Assembly (NCBI RefSeq): GCF_003700275.1
Contig: NZ_RBRE01000075.1
Coordinates: 30,421 to 84,630, forward strand
DNA: 54,210 bases
Origin: Pseudomonas cichorii
GTDB taxonomy: Bacteria; Pseudomonadota; Gammaproteobacteria; Pseudomonadales; Pseudomonadaceae
Direction of reading: 5' to 3'
In this document: positions 50,150 to 54,210 of the stretch, in pieces
Numbering within the stretch: the stretch's first letter is position 1
Layout: the number at the start of each line of letters is the position of its first letter
Made by a program: the position numbers and the translations under genes
Notes under the pieces: model-generated
Seen by the model: the letters and a program-made list of their open reading frames with translations, nothing else
The model's database searches: none
What the model was told of the DNA's origin: nothing

Positions 50150-50782
50150 TCAGTCGTGGCTTCCAAGACCTTTCCAATGTTTGGCGCCCATGAAGATGAA
50201 ACGCAGTTGCTGGGTAATCTTCGCCTGCGGGGTCAGGTGGGCTGCCAACGTAGCCGAAGGCGGGTCGATCAGTTCCGGAAGCATGGCGAATACGCTTTTG
50301 ACCACCAGGTCGGCAATCACCGACAACGCCTTGCCATCCAGGTGTCGCCACTTGTGCATTTGCGCCAGGTCGGCCGTCAGGTCGGCACTGATGCCTTCGC
50401 GCAGGGCGCCCAGCGCCAGCCGTACCTTGAGCGAGCCGCCGTACTGCTCGCGGGCCAGGAACAGAAACTGCGAACGGTTGGCTGCCACCTTGTCGAGGAA
50501 TATCTGTACCGAGGCGTGAATCAGCCCGCCCATGACCATTTCGTTATGCCGTACCAGGCGAATGGTTTCGCGAAAGGTCTGGCCGACTTCGCTGACCAGC
50601 GCCAGCCCCAACTGGTCCATGTCTTCAAAGTGCCGATAGAAACCGGTGGGCACGATACCTGCCGTACGCGCCACTTCCCTGAGGCTCAGGCTGGCGAAAC
50701 CACGCCCGCTTTCCATCAACTGGTGAGCGGCGTCGAGCAGTGCTCTGCGGGTCTGTTGTTTCTGTTCGGCGCGGGGCAGCAT
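50150..50782 (-). CDS. TetR-family regulator, DesT-like
   Basis: A 210-residue TetR protein. RAEQKQQTRRALLDAAHQLM leads the DNA-binding domain, with the helix-turn-helix LREVARTAGIVPTGFYRHFEDMDQLGLAL near 36-64. The C-terminal acyl-CoA-binding domain, QFLFLAREQYGGSLKVRLALGALREGI, closely follows the P. aeruginosa DesT/FabR family, which senses saturated to unsaturated acyl-CoA ratio and controls desaturase genes. In P. aeruginosa desT also adjoins ureEFG, and this supports the call. No desaturase gene is in the window. ATG 50794 is an alternative start. Confidence 0.82.
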   Translation of the reverse strand: MLPRAEQKQQTRRALLDAAHQLMESGRGFASLSLREVARTAGIVPTGFYRHFEDMDQLGLALVSEVGQTFRETIRLVRHNEMVMGGLIHASVQIFLDKVAANRSQFLFLAREQYGGSLKVRLALGALREGISADLTADLAQMHKWRHLDGKALSVIADLVVKSVFAMLPELIDPPSATLAAHLTPQAKITQQLRFIFMGAKHWKGLGSHD

Positions 50783-50999
50783 GGGGGTAAACATTTCTGC
50801 GGTTAGACTGTGCTGGCACTCTAGCAAATGAGCTTTGTATGCGTCGAAAGGCTTTTGACGGGATGCGCTACCTTTTCTTCAAGGGAACCTGTTGCAGGGT
50901 TTGTACATCAGATCAAACCCTCGGCGCTTTTGTCAGTCTCAGGTATATGTCGTATTCAACGCACCATGGCCGGGGCGTTGTTTTTTGGAGTGTCGTGCA

Positions 51000-53066
51000 A
51001 TGACGCGCAGCCGCAAGATTTTCGCCTGGACAGGTGCCACGTTGTTATTGGTACTTGCCGTATTGGTCATTGTGATCGCCACCTTCGATTGGAACCGCAT
51101 CAAACCCACGCTCAACGAAAAAGTCAGCGAAGCGCTGCATCGACCCTTCGCCATCAATGGCGATCTTGCCGTGCACTGGCAGCGCGAACCGGAATCGGGT
51201 GGCTGGCGCGCCTGGCTGCCATGGCCACATTTCGTCGCCCAGGACCTGAGCCTGGGCAACCCGCAATGGTCGAAGACGCCGCAGATGGTCACGCTCAAGA
51301 GGGTCGAGTTTCGTCTTGCCCTGCTGCCCTTGCTGGTTCAGGAAGTGGTGATCCCGCGTATCGACCTGACCGGCCCCGAAGCGAAGCTTGAGCGCCTGGC
51401 CGATGGCCGTGCCAACTGGGTTTTTGACCTGCCCAAGTCAGACCCCAACGCCGAGCCTTCAAGCTGGGTGCTGGATATCGGCGCGATCAAGTTCGACAAA
51501 GGCCTGGTCAGCTTCAATGACCAGACCCTGAAGACGCAACTTGATGTGGTGATCGACATGCTGGGCAAGCCGATTCCCTTCGGCGACATTGTCGGCAGCA
51601 AAGAAGTGAAGAAAGCCCAGGAGAAAGGTGCAGTCCCGCAAGACTATGCGTTTGGCCTGGCGGTCAAGGGCCAGTATCACGAGCAGAAGCTGAACGGGAC
51701 GGGCAAGGTCGGTGGCTTGCTTGCCTTGAAGGATGCCACGCAGCCGTTCCCGGTGCAGGCCGACCTGAACATTGGCGATACGCACATTGCCGTTGCCGGC
51801 ACCCTGACCGATCCACAGAACCTGGGCGCGCTCGATTTACGCCTGAAACTGTCCGGCGCCAGTCTGAGCCATCTCTATCCGTTGACCGGCGTGGCCTTGC
51901 CTGACTCGCCAGCCTATTCCACTGATGGTCGGTTGATTGCCCGGTTGCATGATGCTGGCGGGGCGAATTTCCGTTACGAAGGCTTCAACGGCAAGATCGG
52001 CAATAGCGATATTCATGGCGACCTGAGCTTTGTGGCCAGCCAGCCACGGCCTAAGCTCAGCGGCGTGCTGGTTTCCAACCAGTTGCTGTTCAGTGACCTT
52101 GCCCCGTTGATCGGTGCCGATTCCAATGCCGCGCAGAAAAAGCGCGGAGGCGAGAGCAAGCAGCCCAGGGACAAGGTTCTGCCGGTCGAGGAGTTCCAGA
52201 CCGAGCGCTGGCGGGCGATGGATGCCGATGTGGAATTCACCGGCAAGCGCATCGTACAGAGCCCGGACTTGCCCTTCACCGACCTGTATACCCACCTGTT
52301 GCTCAATGATGGCCAGTTGAGCCTGCAACCGCTGCGGTTCGGTGTGGCGGGCGGCAAACTGGATGCCGAGATACGCCTCGATGGCCGCAGCCAGCCTTTG
52401 CAGGGCCGTGCCAGGCTGTCGGCACGCAACTTCAAGCTCAAGCAACTGTTCCCGACTTTCGAGCCGATGAAGACCAGCTTCGGTGAGCTTAACGGCGATG
52501 CCGATATCAGCGGGCGCGGCAACTCGATCGCGGCGCTGCTGGGCACTGCCAATGGCGATCTGAAGATGCTGGTCAACGACGGCGCCATCAGCCAGGGCCT
52601 GATGGAAATCGCCGGGCTCAATGTGGGCAACTACGTGGTCGGCAAGCTGTTTGGCGACAAGGACGTGAAGATCAATTGCGCTGCGTCCGACTTCGGCATC
52701 AAGGACGGTCTGGCGACCAGTCGCCTGTTCGTGTTCGATACCGAGAACGCAATCATCTACATCGACGGCACCGCCAACTTCAAGACCGAGCAACTGGACC
52801 TGAAGATCAGCCCCGAATCCAAGGGCTTCCGGGTGTTCTCACTACGTTCGCCGTTGTATGTGAACGGGCCGTTCGCCAGACCCAATGCCGGGGTGCAATC
52901 CGGACCATTGCTGTTGCGCGGGGCGGGCATGCTGCTGTTGGGGGCTACGGTCGGCCCTGCAGCCGGTTTGCTGGCGCTGGTGGCCACCGGAGATAACGAG
53001 CCGAATCAGTGCGGGCCGTTGCTGGAACAGATGAAAGCGGGCAAGGCGCCCAAGACGGTTAAATAA
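51000..53066 (+). CDS. AsmA-family protein
   Basis: A 688-residue AsmA protein with an N-terminal membrane helix at about 6-26 and long beta-rich domains of the AsmA type. VLVIVIATFDWNRIKPTLNEKVSEALHRPFAINGDLAVHW opens the first domain; the C-terminal AsmA_2-like part has ISGRGNSIAALLGTANGDLKMLVNDGAISQGLMEIAGLNVGNYVVGKLFGDKDVKINCAASDFGIKDGLA. The fold forms a repeating beta-groove thought to carry phospholipids to the outer membrane. TGGAG lies 9 bases before ATG. It is divergent from the desT-like gene and followed by a REP palindrome. Confidence 0.92.
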   Translation: MTRSRKIFAWTGATLLLVLAVLVIVIATFDWNRIKPTLNEKVSEALHRPFAINGDLAVHWQREPESGGWRAWLPWPHFVAQDLSLGNPQWSKTPQMVTLKRVEFRLALLPLLVQEVVIPRIDLTGPEAKLERLADGRANWVFDLPKSDPNAEPSSWVLDIGAIKFDKGLVSFNDQTLKTQLDVVIDMLGKPIPFGDIVGSKEVKKAQEKGAVPQDYAFGLAVKGQYHEQKLNGTGKVGGLLALKDATQPFPVQADLNIGDTHIAVAGTLTDPQNLGALDLRLKLSGASLSHLYPLTGVALPDSPAYSTDGRLIARLHDAGGANFRYEGFNGKIGNSDIHGDLSFVASQPRPKLSGVLVSNQLLFSDLAPLIGADSNAAQKKRGGESKQPRDKVLPVEEFQTERWRAMDADVEFTGKRIVQSPDLPFTDLYTHLLLNDGQLSLQPLRFGVAGGKLDAEIRLDGRSQPLQGRARLSARNFKLKQLFPTFEPMKTSFGELNGDADISGRGNSIAALLGTANGDLKMLVNDGAISQGLMEIAGLNVGNYVVGKLFGDKDVKINCAASDFGIKDGLATSRLFVFDTENAIIYIDGTANFKTEQLDLKISPESKGFRVFSLRSPLYVNGPFARPNAGVQSGPLLLRGAGMLLLGATVGPAAGLLALVATGDNEPNQCGPLLEQMKAGKAPKTVK

Positions 53067-53075
53067 ACGCCGGAT

Positions 53076-53127
53076 TTTCGCGGATGAGTCCGCTCCCACA
53101 GCTCGTGGAGCGGACTCATCCGCGAAA
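53076..53127. repeat. REP palindrome between asmA-like and ferritin-like genes
   Basis: A perfect 21-bp stem, 53076-53096 with 53107-53127 (TTTCGCGGATGAGTCCGCTCC and its complement), and a 10-base loop. It lies in the gap between convergent genes and can function as a bidirectional 3' hairpin. Confidence 0.9.
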
Positions 53128-53131
53128 GGTT

Positions 53132-53665
53132 TTAAAGGTCGTTCAAAATATCCGCCATATCATCGGCATGCTCTTCTTCCTGAGCCAGGATGTCCTCGAA
53201 GATGCGGCGTGTGGTCGGATCGGATTCGCCGATGTACTGGATGATTTCCCGGTAGCTGTCGACGGCAATCCGCTCGGCGACCAGATCTTCGTAAACCATT
53301 TCCTTGAGGCTGTTGCCTGCCACGTATTGCGCATGGGAATTCTTGGTCAGGGTGTCCGGGTTGAACTCCGGCTCGCCGCCCAGTTGCACAATACGTTCGG
53401 CCAGCTTGTCGGCGTGCTCGGCTTCCTGCTGGGCATGCTCCAGAAACTCCGCTGCCGCAACGCTCGCCTTCAGGCCCGTGGCCATGAAGTAGTGGCGTTT
53501 GTAGCGCAGCACGCAGACCAGTTCGGTCGCCAGCGACTCATTGAGCAGACGCAGGATGGTTTCCCGGTCCGCGCTATAGCCTTCGGTGACCGCACCGTTC
53601 TCAACGTTATGGCGCGCACGTTCACGCAGAGTGCTGACATCGGATAGCTGGGGTGCAGAAATCAT
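53132..53665 (-). CDS. Ferritin-like / bacterioferritin-type protein
   Basis: A 177-residue ferritin-like four-helix protein. Iron-binding residues are seen in LLNESLATELVCVLRYKRHYF, EFLEHAQQEAEHADKLAERI, LVAERIAVDSYREIIQYI, and ILAQEEEHADDMADIL, which follow the E/H spacing of bacterioferritins. No haem-axial methionine can be assigned. It might store or detoxify iron, or guard DNA. A Dps-like N-terminus is not seen. It is transcribed alone on the minus strand. Confidence 0.85.
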   Translation of the reverse strand: MISAPQLSDVSTLRERARHNVENGAVTEGYSADRETILRLLNESLATELVCVLRYKRHYFMATGLKASVAAAEFLEHAQQEAEHADKLAERIVQLGGEPEFNPDTLTKNSHAQYVAGNSLKEMVYEDLVAERIAVDSYREIIQYIGESDPTTRRIFEDILAQEEEHADDMADILNDL

Positions 53666-53873
53666 GATTTATCTCCATGGTTCATCAGGTATGCGTCCCG
53701 CTCTTGGTGAAGGGCTCGGCGAGATCGTTACTAAGTGTGAGTGATGAACGCAGAGAAAGTTTTATGGGATTTTGCTGAATCAGGCGGGGCTGTAAATGTG
53801 TAAAAAATATAAGAAACGAGCGCAACGCAGCGTGGTCCCAAGTTTGTGAGGCATCAATTACTGGAGGTATAAA

Positions 53874-53960
53874 ATGCTCAAGTTCCTGGGTGGCACCGTC
53901 GGCATCATCTTTCTGATCGGACTGATCGTGGTCATTGCGCTGTTCAAGCTGGTGTTCTGA
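53874..53960 (+). CDS. 28-residue single-helix membrane peptide
   Basis: An open frame with a strong ribosome site (CTGGAGGT, 5 bases before ATG) encoding 28 residues: MLKFLGG, then a continuous hydrophobic helix of about 18 residues, and a Lys near the end. A terminator follows at 53973. Short hydrophobic proteins of this type are common in pseudomonads, and this one may be widespread; function is unknown. Confidence 0.72.
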   Translation: MLKFLGGTVGIIFLIGLIVVIALFKLVF

Positions 53961-53972
53961 TTCGCGGCAAAT

Positions 53973-54006
53973 AAAAAGCTCGGTGCGGGATGCAGCGAGC
54001 TTTTTT
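53973..54006 (+). terminator. Terminator after the small membrane peptide
   Basis: AAAAGCTCG and CGAGCTTTT flank a 13-base loop and end in TTTTTT. Confidence 0.85.
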
Positions 54007-54210
54007 GCTGAGCTCAGGGCAGCACGCCTTGATGCGCAAATATTTGCGCACCTCTCGCCATTAAAAATATCCTCAAAACCCCTTCAGCCCCTTTACGGAT
54101 AAGGCTTTCCGAGTGCTTGCGCAACATTCTGCGCAGGTGCGCACAGGCTTGCGCGCTTTTTGGTTGTTTTTGTATGAAAAATAACCAGTCTTTATGGGTT
54201 TTAAATTTAA
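54007..54210. other. Right-edge intergenic region with palindrome
   Basis: The final 200 bases hold no complete gene. A perfect 18-bp palindrome, TGCGCAAATATTTGCGCA, spans 54033-54050. Further GCGCA clusters occur around 54118-54160. The region is AT-rich at its end. It could be a regulatory zone of a gene beyond the window. Confidence 0.5.

Noticed and set aside
1..54210. tRNA genes or CRISPR arrays
   Set aside because: No cloverleaf or regularly spaced identical repeats were seen by eye; a dedicated scan would be needed to exclude them.

Overview
This is a stretch of core chromosome from a fluorescent-type Pseudomonas. Gene content, codon use (about 60% GC) and gene order (bioBFHCD next to paired 600-residue acyl-CoA dehydrogenases, pqqFABCDE, ureEFG beside desT, ahcY-metF behind an SAH riboswitch) best fit the P. 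syringae / P. fluorescens lineage. No rRNA, tRNA, CRISPR array, prophage, integrase or insertion sequence was seen. The DNA looks ancestral rather than recently acquired.

Layout. 0.1-3.6 kb: bioA (-) and a divergent exported flavin amine oxidase with a Lys/Ala/Pro tail. 3.9-5.1 kb: cytochrome b561 and a YceI protein. 5.2-7.1 kb: rhlE RNA helicase (-) with a long leader. 7.4-10 kb: metF and ahcY (-) behind an SAH riboswitch, the methyl-cycle block. 10.2 kb: an acyl-CoA thioesterase. 10.6-15.9 kb: a five-gene tetronate/threonate catabolic operon (ltnD, otnK, otnC, a GntP permease, otnI). 16.1-18.8 kb: a cNMP/CBS/nucleotidyltransferase protein coupled to a DnaQ-like exonuclease, with a divergent receiver-only regulator. 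19.5-24.8 kb: glcB, an ACT-domain GcvR-like protein, rarD and srkA, with a DnaA-box-bearing direct repeat between gcvR and rarD. 24.9-28.5 kb: a Tat-exported PhoX-like phosphatase, modE and comF.

28.5-33.1 kb: the biotin operon bioBFHCD with a BirA-type operator over its promoter. 33.3 kb: a 98-residue protein resembling the terminal helices of flagellar rod/hook proteins. 33.9-39.3 kb: two acyl-CoA dehydrogenases flanking a diguanylate cyclase; the first has tandem PsrA-type operators at its promoter. 39.26-39.47 kb: an RsmX-family regulatory RNA with a perfect GacA upstream element, followed by a Pmp3/YqaE membrane peptide. 39.8-47.4 kb: the PQQ locus pqqF-A-B-C-D-E plus an S9 peptidase, with a UUCG-capped attenuator between pqqA and pqqB. 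47.5-50.8 kb: hupE/ureJ and ureG-F-E (no urease structural genes in the window), then a desT-like TetR regulator. 51-53.7 kb: an AsmA-family protein and a ferritin-like protein. 53.9 kb: a 28-residue membrane peptide. The last 200 bases hold an 18-bp perfect palindrome and no complete gene.

No wholly new multi-gene system stands out. The points most worth following up are regulatory and small: the RsmX/GacA unit, the PsrA and BirA operators, the pqqA attenuator, a 26-codon open frame overlapping gntP, the DnaA-box repeat, the mini flagellar-like protein and several unexplained palindromes. Protein functions were assigned by reading sequence motifs, without database searches.
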